From the NCBI GenBank assembly GCA_035578175.1, contig JAQMRL010000006.1, forward strand, positions 67,772,001 through 67,836,000: a stretch of DNA of 64,000 bases. The letters are read 5' to 3'. This DNA is from Catonia carolina. Lineage: Eukaryota > Arthropoda > Insecta > Hemiptera > Achilidae. Below the pieces are notes generated by a model. It saw nothing but the letters and a program-made list of their open reading frames with translations. It searched no databases and was not told the origin of the DNA. A program made the position numbers and the translations under genes. Shown here piece by piece: positions 51,301-60,134 of the stretch; within the stretch, counting starts at the first letter, position 1; each line of letters begins with the position of its first letter.

Positions 51301-54300
51301 GGTAGGTTAAGGACAAAATTCAATCGTTTCTTATAGTTTTTGACCTGATAAATTGAATAAAATAGGTTCCAGAACTGTAAGTTTAATAATTTTTAAGAAA
51401 ACCAGTGTTAAATGCAAAAAATGGAGTGAAAACACATTTTTTTATCTTTGGGCAAGAACAACTTTGTTATTTCACCTAGAAACAGTTAAAATTTTTGAAA
51501 AAAAAACATGTAGAAAATTTTATTCTGAACAAACCGGTGTATATAAAGTACACAGAAAGCGAATAGCTGTTTGATTAAATGAATTTTTATTCATAACAGT
51601 ACAGGGTAAAATTAACCGGAAAAACAAAGATGAAAACATGTGTTTTTTCACTCCATTTTATGCATTTGACACTGGTTTTCTCAAAAAATATTCAACTTTT
51701 AGTTCTTGGACCTGTTTTGTTCAATTTATCAGGTTAAAAACCATAAGAAAAGATTGAATTCTCCCCTTAATCTACCTTACCAGAATTTCAGGAAGACTTC
51801 ATTTCACGTGGTGAGCTGAAATCCGGGGAGAAATCTTTCGCTAGCCGTAACTCGGTAACGAAGCATTTTTGGACCCATGTTTTTATAAACTTTTTTCATT
51901 AGTTTTACATGTACAATGGGCTCCCAAAGTTTCTGCATATTCTCTTGAATCACCCTGTATAGATTTTAAACTTAGTATCTCTAATAAATTTATGATTTAC
52001 GAAGCAAACATAAACCCAGTGTGGATCTATGGGATTTAATTTAATTGTTGTCTTGCCCCTTTAAGGGGACACGGGAGTCCTGTACTTTGCAATACTTACT
52101 TAACGAACATTTTAATAGCTTGTACTGATTAAACATTATGATTTTTTCCTTACAGCATTATTATGCTTTTATATACATTCAATATAACACTTTTGTAATA
52201 TTTTCATTTTTAACAAAGAACAAAACTAAATTCGGCTCACCTTCAGACCTATGAAATTTTGAAATATTTATAGCTCTAAAATGATCTCTCTCAACAATAT
52301 TGACCAGTACGCTTACCATCGTTCCACAGAAAACACAGAAATATAATGTAAAACATAAGGTATTAAAACAGACGCCGTTGCATTTAATAGCTGAAATAAA
52401 TCTTAAATTGTATCCGTATTGAGTTTTTGTAAAGGCCTAAACAACCTTTTTTTCTAATAACTCCTAAGTCTTCATTTGTTCTTGGAAAGAAAATAATAAC
52501 AAACTAACAAAAATCAATGTTATTCATGAATAACGGGAAAATGACATAAATATAATTTAAAAAATTGTTAAGGTAAGAACAATATTTTAACACATTTCAA
52601 TCTAAGTATATTTTCACAGTTGTTGAGGAAGTTGATTGCGAAAAAGTTTTAATTTTTTTCAAACTTTTTTATAGGGAGTCTTCAACCCTATTCTAGTTAA
52701 TGTAACGTCCTCGCCACTCATAATGTGCGGTCTTGGGTTCGACTCCCATTCAGGCATGGCATCTTTTCATACGTTACAAGAAACCATTTCATCCTTCACC
52801 GTCTGCATTAGCAGTAGTTGCAGAACAGTCGGACGTTAAACAAAAACAAAATGGTTAATTTTGACATTTTATAGCTTTCTTTCTGAAAATACAAGTAGAC
52901 TTAATTTTTATCTATATAAATATAAAAATATAAAAGAAGAATACAGAGATACAGAACCTCTAGCAGACCAGATGAGGAAAAAGATAATTTCCTTCTTTGG
53001 ACATCTCTTGAGGACCGACTCTTCCAGAATCTCAAAACAAATCATCAACTTTTTCCTTAACAGAAAAACTCAGCCCCACTGGATCAGGAAAATTAAGGAG
53101 GACTTGGACGGGCTCCAAATCTCACTTGAAGAAATCAAAACAAAAGCCAGAAATTACCACAGGCTTAAAACCACAAGACTTGAACAGCAGAAACCGAAGA
53201 AACGACAGAACGTTGTGTATTCTGAGAAGGAACGGCAGAGAAGATCGGATGGATTGAGGGAATACTGGAGAAAGTTCAAGGAAGGAAACATCAGGAAAGG
53301 ACTCCAAAAACTGAAAAATTAAACCGCAAAAATTGAAATGAGCTTTTTTTGGTTTGATGAACTTAAGTAGTCCTATGTGGATTTAAAAAACAATATATAT
53401 AAAAATTAATGTTTGTTTGTCCTTTGTGCATTCCTAAAGTGTTCAACAGATTTAAATTTAATTTTACCTACAGATTATTCAGTTTCTGGAGCAAATTTAA
53501 AATGTTTTAAAACCTCGATCTGATCATTAAAAAGAAAGTTAAGGGTTCAAAAATACGGTTTTTGTGCTTTCGAAAAGTCAGATATTCGACTTTTTAAGCT
53601 TTTGAAAATTTCGATGTGATCAGTTGAAATAATGTTAGGGGGTTCCTTAAACAATTTTATGTTGTTAAAAAATTACATATTATTATTGTTTTTGTGCTTT
53701 CAGAAAAGTCAGATGTTAAAAGTTTAAATACTTTTTTTCTAGTTTGAACACTAGACAGTGGTTACCGGTGTACTTTGATGGTTGGGGTTTAATTAACCAT
53801 ACTCTAGCAGGAATGGTCGGCCTGAGTCTTTACAAGACTACACCTCATTTACACGTCATACACATCATCCTCATCTCATTGGGTCATGGGGTAGCTTATT
53901 GTTCTAAATTGAACATAGACAATGAACCTCTCACAAAAACAGATACGGTCAAGTATCTCGGTCTGACTTTTGATAAACGACTAACTTGGAGCACACATAT
54001 CAAACGGAAACGTTTATTACTGAATTCCCGACTTAAAATTCTATTATTCCCTACTTCACAAACGATCAAAATTACCAATGGCACAAAAATTACGCATATA
54101 TTGTTCTCTTTTGAAACCTATGTGGACCTACGGGTCCCAAATTTACGGTTCAAACAAACCCTCTAACTTGCAACGAATTCAAGCATTCCAGTCAAAAAAT
54201 TACGCCTTATAGCAAATGCACCTCTTTACGTTAGCAACAAAACCTTACATACAGATTTGAAAATACCACTTGTACAAAATTCCATCGAATACCTATACAA

Positions 54301-56827
54301 ACGCTTCCACGACAAGTCACACGAACACGAAAGCCCGCTAGTGCGTTCACTTTCCTCCGTCCATTTACCTGATAATTCCCCTAGACGCCTTAAAAGACGC
54401 TGGAGTAGAGACCTGCTAATTTGATATACAAATTTCATTCTTGGGGAGGCACCAATGGGGACCCTACCCCTCTCATGCCTATCATGTCATTTACATTATT
54501 ATGATAATCATCACATTTGCTTGTTGTAACATTTTACAGTTGTAAATAACGAATTAAAGAGAAAAAAAAATCGAACAGATTGCAACGTACACAAATTAGG
54601 AATAAAAAAATAAGTTTAAAACAAAGAACAAATAAAAACAGATGTTTTTGTTTTACAAATGGCATGAATGTATCATCATTAGAAGTAGTATTATGAATGC
54701 TAATTACTTTCTCTTGCCTATATGAATTATGAATAGGCCTTTAAAGGAAGGAAAGTATTGTTTTCATGTCGATTTTTCGAAATCGAGTTTTCACCGGATC
54801 TATACGTTTTCAGACCCCGTGAACCCAAAAAACATGTTTTTAGCGATTGGTCTGTGTGTGTGTATGTGTGTGAGTGTGTGTGTGTGTGTGTGAACAGAAT
54901 ATCTCAAGAACGGAACATCGTACGAACTTGAAACTTGAAACTTAAGTTACATACTACCACTACCGGATGCGACACGAACATTTTCATCAAAATCGGTCAA
55001 ACGGAAGTAGTAGTTTATTCGTATAATTTTTCACTTTTTTGCGATTTTCTCAAAAACTGGTCCTACGATTTTTTTTAAAATCGCCTCATTTACTCAATTT
55101 TTTATTCTCTACACGATAGGGTAGGCGTCATGTTTGCTGAAATTCTGAGTGATGCTGTTTTCACGTAAAAACAAAGTTTTTTTAAGATTACGGCTTTAAA
55201 ATGCAATTTAGAGCAAAAATTTATATAATAAAAGTTGTAGAGAATTTAAAATCCTACAACTTTTATTTCAAACATTTTTTTGTATAACGCTTAGTTTAGC
55301 GGTAATTTGCAATTTTCTGTTTTTTTTCTCACGAAAACGCGAGAAAAATCGATTCTTTTAACATTTCGGCTTTAGTATGCATTTTACGACAAAAGTGTAT
55401 ATAATAAAATTTATAGAAAATTAAGAGATCTACAACTTTTATTTAGAGAATTTTTCTCTACAGAGCCTAGTTTAGCGTGAAAGTGTGATTTTCCGTTTTT
55501 TTTAAGCCAAACTGAGTTCGATTTTCATTTTCCGTCTTCCACTCATGATTAAAATAAGGTTATGTTTTTGAGGTTAGTTTTTGTTTATTTCTAATATTTT
55601 ATTAATAATATTAGGTTTATTATTAATTATTTGCATTGGCAAGAGAAAGTTGTGTGAGTGTTTCACACCAATTTTTTTTTAAATTTTTTTTCAGCGATTT
55701 TCCAAGTAGTTTCTATGCAGTTATGCCTCTGAAGGCGTAGAAGCGCGCGTCGGGTGCAGCTAATTTAAATAAAAGTTTGTTTGGTACATAATTTTATTAA
55801 TGTTATAAGGAAATAATGTTTAATAAAATAATAATTTTATTGTGTAGCTTTTAATGAGAGTAGTGTTAAGTTTTTGATTTCTGTTTCAGTTTGTTTACAG
55901 AGTACCGTACCAAAGAAATTATGATTATCAACCCGTAGAACGATCAACATATCCAATTACCGTAAACGGACAAATCGCTTACACTGTAGCTACACCATTA
56001 CCATACGGACTAGAAAAATCTTATTTAAATCCATCTCCATCACCGGAAATACCTTATTCATTTTATTTAAACAGCCATAATAATTATTTAAGTTATACAA
56101 AACCGGATGTCAATTCGGAAGAATTAAGTACAAATACTTATTCTGATGAACAACAAAGGTAAAAGTACTAAAAGATAAGAAAAGAAAGGTAAATATGAAC
56201 CTATATTTTCATATTTTTTAAATTTTATTTCGTTTAATTTAAACAACAAATTCAATCGAACACATATTCAAACGCTTTCATGACAAGTCACAAGAAAACG
56301 AAATGATTGAATCATATAATCATTGAAATCATTGAATAAAATCATTACACACATTTACATCATAATAATTCATAAATTACATTGTTGTTGTTTAGGTCAT
56401 CAGCCTAAAGGCTGGTTTGAACCTGTAGAGATTTTACTAAGTAAAACAAAGAGTGAGGTAATTTACCATGACTTCCTCACCGAGTGGAAAAGTACGCTTA
56501 TCAGCATGCCGGGCCCTCTGAAAAGCACATATTTTGCACTCTGCAAATGACACCTTCACTTCATGCACCACAGGGTCTGGCTGTATAATGGAATTCATTA
56601 CTTTCAAAGGAGATAACTCTGATTAGTGTATTTTACACCTCTACCTTTTCTGTTCTTAAATGATTCAGTCATTTAATTGGCTGACCATGTGATAAGAAAC
56701 AGAACTATTTTTATATATTACATTATTTAATAATTACATTATTCAATTAATAATTTATATTATAATAATTTAAACCTTATTAAACATTAACTACTGATTC
56801 TAAACTTCTGTTTTCAGGTCTAAATAA
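39281..56827 (+). CDS. gene 2: secreted Asn/Ser/Tyr/Pro-rich protein (about 291 aa model, 3 or 4 exons)
   Basis: Joining 39281-39307, 47139-47714 and 55890-56158/56162 gives one open frame with phase-0 junctions at the first two introns. The N-terminus is Met-Arg-Tyr-His followed by five Leu from exon 1, then Met-Cys-Thr-Thr-Ile-Thr: a short signal peptide. A Lys/Glu/Asn-rich charged stretch ends at Lys-Arg (residues about 51-52). Next comes Ser-Ala-Phe-Ser-Tyr-Thr-His-Val-Val with Val-Val-His-Ile-Pro, then a low-complexity Asn/Tyr/Ser/Asp/Pro region to the end. There is no enzyme domain, R&R chitin-binding motif or Cys pattern. By size, architecture and neighbours it is probably an extracellular or cuticle-matrix protein; family unknown. 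The remote first exon is inferred from promoter, phase and signal peptide. Confidence 0.62.
39308..39562. other. start of gene 2 intron 1, AT-rich
   Basis: Very AT-rich, nothing else recognised. Confidence 0.35.
39563..40490 (+). mobile_element. SINE-V copy split by MITE P5
   Basis: Left piece 39563-39619 (GGTTAGACTGGTGGTAAAGT) and right piece 40173-40490 (CTGATTTTCGAAGATGAAGG, GATTCAAATCCTAGCAGAGG, body and tail AGATAACAACGTACACATAT) join into one SINE across the TTAA. The intact copy at 47842 shows the undisturbed GTTTAACAGC at this point. Confidence 0.75.
39620..40172. mobile_element. TTAA-flanked MITE P5 (553 bp)
   Basis: TTAA at 39616-39619 and 40173-40176. Ends are CCCTTTATAGGGC on the left and ACCTTTAAAGGG on the right. 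Internal palindromic GGTAAGAATACTTACC and GGTAAGTATACCTACC motifs lie near each end. A partial relative is at 3730-3854. Confidence 0.8.
40547..40788 (+). mobile_element. SINE-A copy 13, internally deleted
   Basis: Head CATAACGAAAAGGTGGAGTG and tail GACCTAAACAACA are present. About 170 bp between TCTTATCA and TTTGCAGGGTGG is missing. Confidence 0.7.
40997..41365 (+). mobile_element. 5'-truncated jockey-type LINE with 13-bp target duplication
   Basis: Flanked by AAATCGTAATTCA (40984-40996, 41366-41378). The 5' part translates to a jockey RT C-terminal segment (Leu-Lys-Leu-Tyr-Arg-Ser-Phe-Arg-Asp-Asn-Phe, then His-Asn-Asn-Leu-Leu-Ile). A TGGAGTAGAGAC end motif, a 3' UTR and an A-rich tail follow. 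Confidence 0.75.
41379..41689. other. nothing recognised
   Basis: AT-rich intron. Confidence 0.3.
41690..42045 (-). mobile_element. decayed jockey LINE J1 copy
   Basis: The minus-strand frame 42023-41784 parallels the J1 C-terminus in degraded form (Ser-Val-Lys-Asn-Thr, then Asn-Phe-Thr-Leu and Ile-Gln-Ile-Cys-Lys), with the GGTGCTTCCC landmark at about 41710. Confidence 0.5.
42046..42879. other. nothing recognised
   Basis: AT-rich intron with a more GC-balanced patch at 42700-42880. Confidence 0.3.
42880..43175 (+). repeat. repeat family H, copy 2
   Basis: Collinear with 34470-34750 (GTTCGCGAAATTTACTATAA, GGGTTTTATTACTTATAAAA, GGAGTGCCAGGAGCAAG, AATTTTGGAACGGAGCTTCA). Confidence 0.6.
43392..44334. 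mobile_element. mariner with two inverted 3' halves (M2)
   Basis: TA-flanked (43390-43391, 44335-44336). The left arm is a minus-strand mariner 3' part. It includes the frame 43921-43457 (Leu-Lys-Gly-Thr-Arg-Phe-Glu-Ser-Val-Glu-Ala-Val-Lys-Glu-Lys-Ala, then Arg-Glu-Gly-Val-Tyr-Ile-Glu-Gly) and, higher, a decayed Asp-Glu-Thr-Trp region. The right arm (about 44150-44334) is the same 3' end on the plus strand. Both outer ends are the 3' terminal repeat (TTAAATAACGAGACT). Frames are broken; no active transposase. Confidence 0.7.
44343..44620. other. nothing recognised
   Basis: AT-rich intron. Confidence 0.3.
44621..44722. repeat. tandem duplication, 2 x 51 bp
   Basis: TAGCAGTTACGTCATCAAAA at 44621 is repeated as TAGCAGTTACGTTATCAAAA at 44672, with the following ATTAATCAAAAATTC also conserved. 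Confidence 0.8.
44723..45447. other. AT-rich, nothing recognised
   Basis: No gene or recognised repeat. Confidence 0.35.
45448..45842 (-). mobile_element. SINE-A copy 14
   Basis: Full length from TGTTGTTGTTTAGGTCATCA to CTTACCTGTTATGGGC. Confidence 0.75.
45900..45927. repeat. 28-bp palindrome
   Basis: GGTTGTAGGTAT and ATACCTACAACC are perfect 12-bp inverted arms around ATGC. Related GTATAGGTAT motifs precede it. Confidence 0.75.
45928..46311. other. nothing recognised
   Basis: AT-rich intron. Confidence 0.3.
46312..46485 (+). mobile_element. SINE-T copy 2
   Basis: CTCCGTGGCTTAGTGACTAG head, TATTCGATTCTCGGCTAGGG around box B, body ATTTTAACACGCTAAAAG, tail GATACGACTTTACATAAACT. Confidence 0.75.
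46530..46922 (+). mobile_element. SINE-A copy 15
   Basis: Full length, GCTCATAACAGGCAGGTGG to the tail GGTAATTTAAACGAAACAAC. Its end is about 215 bp before gene 2 exon 2. Confidence 0.75.
47139..47714 (+). CDS. gene 2 exon 2
   Basis: Acceptor TTGTTTCAG before 47139, and a consensus donor CAG/GTGAGT at 47715; 192 codons, phase 0. It carries the Lys-rich propeptide with the Lys-Arg site and the Phe-Ser-Tyr-Thr-His-Val-Val block, then Asn/Asp/Tyr/His-rich sequence. Codon usage and base composition are unlike the surrounding transposons. Exon 2 starts with ATG in frame, but that start would give no clear signal peptide. Confidence 0.85.
47760..48460 (-). mobile_element. jockey-type LINE J3 copy split by SINE-V
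   Basis: 47765-47841 and 48186-48460 match 7685-8025 with high identity (GTGGAGACACAGTC, GAATAGCCAATTACAG, GAGGTCCCGGCTCCATCG). The SINE between them is absent at 7755. Confidence 0.7.
47842..48175 (+). mobile_element. SINE-V copy 1, intact (334 bp)
   Basis: Flanked by AAATAAACGT (47832-47841, 48176-48185). tRNA-like head with box A GGTTGGTCTAGAGGTAAAG and box B GGTTCAAATCC. A self-complementary AATCAGCTGTTTAACAGCTG lies between the boxes. Body ACTTTGATGGTTGGGGTTCA; tail GAACAGATTGCAACGTACAC then A-rich. Confidence 0.85.
48549..48876 (+). mobile_element. SINE-V copy 2
   Basis: CCGGGTTGGTCTAAGGGTAA to the tail TACAGCATACACAAATTAGG. It has a small internal duplication around ATCCTAGTA. Confidence 0.75.
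48877..49322. other. AT-rich intron, nothing recognised
   Basis: No gene or recognised repeat. Confidence 0.35.
49323..49965 (-). mobile_element. element G, 3' two-thirds (G5)
   Basis: Starts with the reversed terminus ATCTGGTGTGAAAGACTCAC and runs through AGGCTCTGTAAAAAAATGCT and CTATCTTGTAGAACATAATA. The 5' third is missing. Confidence 0.65.
50101..50488 (-). mobile_element. SINE-A copy 16
   Basis: TCTTGTTTAGGTCATCAACC to AACTGCCTCTTAAAGGCA. Confidence 0.7.
50489..51119. other. AT-rich intron, nothing recognised
   Basis: No gene or recognised repeat. Confidence 0.35.
51122..51957. mobile_element. foldback element with arms of about 300 bp, TA-flanked
   Basis: CAGGGTGATTCACGAAGA at the left end is mirrored by CTTGAATCACCCTG at the right, with TA on each side. 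The inversion continues inward: GAAATGCTTCGTTTCCGAGT against GGTAACGAAGCATTTTTGGA, GGTAAGGTAGGTTAAGG against TAATCTACCTTACC, and TAAATGCAAAAAATGGAGTG against CACTCCATTTTATGCATTTG. Only about 150 bp in the middle is unpaired. Non-coding. Confidence 0.85.
51960..52685. other. mostly unassigned; one TTAA-MITE-like end
   Basis: TTTAAGGGGACACGGGAGTC at 52061 resembles the left end of the GGGG-type TTAA-MITEs. No matching right end was found. Confidence 0.35.
52690..52848 (+). mobile_element. SINE-S copy 2, head-truncated
   Basis: GGTCTTGGGTTCGACTCCCA (box B) and GGCATGGCATCTTTTCATAC are as in 37736. The tail GTCGGACGTTAAACAAAAAC is diverged. Confidence 0.7.
52930..53335 (+). mobile_element. LINE-C fragment with RT C-terminal ORF remnant
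   Basis: The frame 52861-53322 encodes Ile-Ser-Phe-Phe-Gly-His-Leu-Leu-Arg-Thr-Asp, then Gln-Pro-His-Trp-Ile-Arg-Lys-Ile-Lys-Glu-Asp-Leu and a basic Arg/Lys-rich tail. The same order occurs at 22318, 59290 and 63110, so this is a LINE family; the best-preserved copy is this one (about 120 codons). Confidence 0.65.
53388..53740 (+). mobile_element. possible Helitron or other repeat 5' fragment
   Basis: ATATATAAAAATTAATGTTT, GTTTGTCCTTTGTGCATTCC and the GTTCAACAGATTTAAATTTA phrase resemble 5' portions of insect Helitrons. There is an internal imperfect duplication (TTTTTGTGCTTTCGAAAAGT and TTTTTGTGCTTTCAGAAAAG). Confidence 0.3.
53741..54612 (+). mobile_element. SINE-V copy split by jockey LINE J1
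   Basis: Left piece 53741-53915 ends TCTAAATTGAACA and right piece 54568-54612 resumes ATCGAACAGATTGCAACGTA. The tRNA-like head is missing. Confidence 0.75.
53916..54567 (+). mobile_element. 5'-truncated jockey LINE J1 inside SINE-V
   Basis: Flanked by AAATTGAACA/AAATCGAACA. It encodes in broken frames Thr-Val-Lys-Tyr-Leu-Gly-Leu-Thr-Phe-Asp-Lys-Arg-Leu-Thr-Trp-Ser-Thr-His-Ile, a conserved jockey RT segment. Later come Gln-Ala-Phe-Gln-Ser-Lys, Asn-Lys-Thr-Leu-His-Thr-Asp-Leu and Arg-Arg-Trp-Ser-Arg-Asp-Leu-Leu. The 3' UTR ends in a GAATTAAAGAG-A tail. Confidence 0.8.
54706..55670 (+). mobile_element. element G, copy G6 (full length, 965 bp)
   Basis: ACTTTCTCTTGCC to GTGTTTCACACCA, close to G1 and G2. 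It lies in gene 2 intron 2, about 220 bp before exon 3. Confidence 0.8.
55674..55765 (+). mobile_element. possible Helitron 3' end
   Basis: AAGCGCGCGTCGGGTGCAG followed by CTAA and T is a GC-rich terminus of Helitron type in otherwise AT-rich intron DNA. Only this end is seen. Confidence 0.3.
55890..56162 (+). CDS. gene 2 exon 3
   Basis: Acceptor TTCTGTTTCAG before 55890, phase 0, 90 codons then TAA at 56160-56162. It encodes Tyr/Pro/Asn/Ser-rich sequence (Tyr-Pro-Ile-Thr-Val-Asn-Gly, Ser-Pro-Ser-Pro-Glu-Ile-Pro-Tyr-Ser) ending Glu-Gln-Gln-Arg. The last codons overlap a donor-like AAG/GTAAAAGT at 56159, so the transcript may splice to 56818 instead of stopping here. An AATAAA at 56335-56340 serves the unspliced form. 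Confidence 0.8.
   Translation, partial: FVYRVPYQRNYDYQPVERSTYPITVNGQIAYTVATPLPYGLEKSYLNPSPSPEIPYSFYLNSHNNYLSYTKPDVNSEELSTNTYSDEQQR
56248..56310 (+). mobile_element. jockey LINE J1 scrap
   Basis: AAATTCAATCGAACACATAT and CAAACGCTTTCATGACAAGT match the J1 C-terminal coding part (compare 54278-54320). Confidence 0.55.
56381..56712 (-). mobile_element. SINE-A copy 17, head-truncated
   Basis: ATTGTTGTTGTTTAGGTCAT to GATAAGAAACAGAACTATTT. It lies in the proposed terminal intron of gene 2. Confidence 0.7.
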
Positions 56828-57002
56828 TTGGTTCAGTTTGTACGTAGATAATAATATAATACAATGAGAAAGTAATTCATTGAATGGTTCAGAGATAGCG
56901 CAAGCGCTCCAGTTAGTACTACAAATCTGAATTTTCTGTATTTTTATTATGTAAAATCTTGTAATTATATTATGATAATTTGTGTACCAAAAAGTAAATA
57001 AA
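56818..57002 (+). CDS. gene 2 possible exon 4 (stop and 3' UTR)
   Basis: Strong acceptor CTTCTGTTTTCAG before 56818. Spliced to AG at 56158, the frame continues Arg-Ser-Lys then TAA (56825-56827), changing the C-terminus only from Gln-Gln-Arg to Gln-Gln-Arg-Ser-Lys. AATAAA at 56997-57002 would end the transcript. Confidence 0.45.
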
Positions 57003-57318
57003 TTTGTAATCAATATTGTATGTGTCATAAATTGTAATACGTAATGTATGTAAATAGAAATGCTTATTAAATATATAGTTTTTTAAAAAATCATTTTATT
57101 TTACCTTTTATATTTTAGTTTTGTTTTTTGTATTTACCATTAGTGTTCCTTTACAGTGTCGATTAGAAATTAACAGATGTGTACCATAAAAAATCATATT
57201 TCTTATGGGTTTGTGGTTACTCTTGATGAATGACAATGGAACTTTTGTTCTACAAAAACAAAATAAATATATTATTTAATTTTCTTACCAGATTTTCTGT
57301 TTTTTTGTTGTATTTCTT

Positions 57319-57830
57319 TTACTTTTCTTGCCCTATATGAATATCTAGCAAATGAAAGTAATGTTTTCATGTAGATATTTTTAAAACGAATTTTCCCCGG
57401 AAATACACTTTTCTGGACGCCTAAAAAACCATATTTTTACTGATTAGTGTGTGTGTGTGTGTGTGTGAAAAAAATATCTCAAAAACTAAACATCGTACAA
57501 AGTTGAAACTTGGAACTTAATTTAGGCACTACAAGACAACTTGACAGAAATATTTACAACAAAATCGGTCAACCAGAAGTAGCAGTTTACTCGTGAATTT
57601 TTTTCTTTCTTCTGTGATTTTCTCAAAAATGACTTCTAGGATTTCTTTAAAAATCACCTCATTTACTTAATTTTTTATGCCCTAGAGATAAAATAAAAAA
57701 CGTGTTTGATGAAATTATTGGAGAGACGTGCTCTCGTGATAAAAATATGTTTTCTTTCAGATATCAAGGTTAATATGCATTTTAGGGCAAACGTGATTTA
57801 AGTTGTAGGAAATTAAAAACCTTATTACTT
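57319..57830 (+). mobile_element. element G, diverged 5' half (G7)
   Basis: ACTTTTCTTGCCCTATATGA, a GT tract at 57447-57468, ATCTCAAAAACTAAACATCG and ATCGGTCAACCAGAAGTAGC. Lost after about 57830. Confidence 0.65.
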
Positions 57831-59285
57831 TCAGTATAATTTATTTTATTTTAATTTTGTTGTTTTATTACTCCATACAATTTGACTTTAAGACAATATG
57901 TTGAAAATGATATATTATTTAGTTGTGGCAATTCCGAGGTGGACCGCTTGGAAACACTGAAAGTTGGTGCTCTGTGTTCTTTAGTATGTGATACGCAGCG
58001 TTATCTAGCACGATTGCCGATTTCTATGTATTCGACTTTTGTAGATATTTTAATATTTAATCGTATATTTTATTGTATTTTGTATTTTTATCTATTTGTT
58101 CCTTCTAATCTTCCTTCTTAAATGGATTTTTAATATTCATCTAATATTCCTTAGTATATTTATACAATAAATGCTTTCAATTATCTAAAATATTGAATAT
58201 GTACACAATTCAAACGAATTACTAAGTTTCTTCTTATACCAGAAAGTGCGTGCATCTGGTTCAGGGGTCTTCCACCAACAAATCTACATTTCATTGTTAT
58301 GTACGAAATTGATTTAGAATTATTTCATAACTGTTATATTTTTAAATTCAATTTATGTGCAGCGAATATGAATTGGTGCTGAAACATTTGAAATGTAGCT
58401 TTAAAATATACGTAAATAAACGTAGCTTTATTGTAGAGGAATGCTTTGTGTTCCACAGACAGTAGCCTACGAATAACAAAAATGAGGAGTTACAGAATGC
58501 TTTTTAATAGTTAGAATATTAAAAGTAAGCTAGCCTTACTCAGAAAATGCTTACTCGAAAAATGTTCTTTAAGGCGATCATTACCAACTGCTCAAAAAAA
58601 AACAATCACTTAAGTTTTACTTAACCGATGAAAACTTTTATAGGTATAGTATTTACTAAAGTTGCTAAATATTTTTTTGTTTTAAAAATATATCAGAAAT
58701 CGGAGTGAAAAGTATTTAATCAAGTTTTCGGTTAACCTGATCAAAAATGTTTAACCGTCCTTTCAAACACATAATTATATTACGAATGATTAACTCTAAT
58801 TTCTTAATAAACTTAATAACACTCATTTATCTAAAAACTCAATAATCAAAGTATTATTCAATCATCATTTAAACACACCTTCATTTTTTTTACGTATCAA
58901 GTCTTCATTTTTTACACCTTCATTCATCCATCAATTTCAAAATAGAATTACGTCGTTCTCCGTGTTTAAAAAAAGTTATAAATCGTGAGGACCCAAGGAG
59001 AAAGCCTTTATCGCTTGTAACCGTGAGATTACACGGAAGCATTGCTGCTGAGTGCTGTCTTCTTTATGATAATCTATCATCTTTAAAAACGATTACTGAA
59101 AGTTTTTGTTAATTTTTTTGAAAATAATTCTTAAATGTTAAAAAATTAAAATATATGCCTCAATGAAAGACACATATGGCAAGAAAATATTAATACACTC
59201 AAGTAATCTCTGGTAACCACTCAAAACATGTAAAACAAGAAATTTCAGTCAACCAAAACAAAACTAAGACACTACCGAAAAGTGG
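57831..59285. other. nothing recognised
   Basis: AT-rich. A slightly GC-richer patch at 57930-58030 carries an open frame with no domain. Confidence 0.35.
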
Positions 59286-59289
59286 TTCT

Positions 59290-59870
59290 CCCAGAAATCT
59301 ACTATTCCAGCGAAACGTTATTCGAGCCATATCGCTTTGAAGACACCGATAGAATTAAGAAAAATAGAAAGAAAATTACTTAGGAAGTGCATGAACAAAA
59401 GGCACATGGTGGAAGGACAGTGGCGGTTAATCCCAAACAAAAAAATCTACAAACTAATCCCCCCCACTAACAAAAAACTTTAGAAAGAAAAGAATATCAT
59501 TCCTAGGACACATACTCAGAGCCGAAAATCCCAGACTTGTGAACCCTGCTGATCAACTATTTTTGGTATAAGGTGTCGAGAACTAGGTGGCTGAAGGAGG
59601 TACAGCGGGATGTCGAGGAACTTGTAATCACTAAATAAGACCTGCTAACAAAATCAGCAAAGTACAACCAACTATTCAAGACTAATGTGGTAACATTCAA
59701 ACCAAAAACCAGAAGAGTGTACAACAGGGTGTTTACCGACAAAGACCAGAACGTTTTAAGAAAATGTGGGCCAAACGAAAGGAAACCACGCTTAGGAGAG
59801 CGCGCTTTTCAAAGAAACCTAACACTGGAACAGATCTAAACTTGAACTAGAGTGATCCTATGAGGTCTCA
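59290..59870 (+). mobile_element. LINE-C copy, decayed
   Basis: Translates in several frames to the LINE-C pattern (Glu-Arg-Lys-Leu-Leu-Arg-Lys-Cys, Gly-Gln-Trp-Arg-Leu-Ile-Pro-Asn, and a Lys-Thr-Arg-Thr-Phe end). DNA identity to 63130-63530 is visible (AGAAGGACGGTGGAGGATAA against GGAAGGACAGTGGCGGTTAA). Confidence 0.6.
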
Positions 59871-60134
59871 AAAGTAAAACAAAAAAAATTGTAAGTACTC
59901 CAACGCAAAAGTAACGTGTAAGCCCTATCATTAGTAAAAATTATTAGATGACATAATTATTGAAATAAACATGTAAATTTGTTTCCAAGGCTGGTTGTGA
60001 GTAGACCACGCAAGAGTTGGCAATAGCGCTGACAAATTAAAGAGAAAAATACAATAATAAAAATTGTGAGTCGGAATAGGAAAAGAAGGCCTAATCCTTG
60101 TGAGTAAGAAGAAGAAGAACATGCAAATTTGTTA

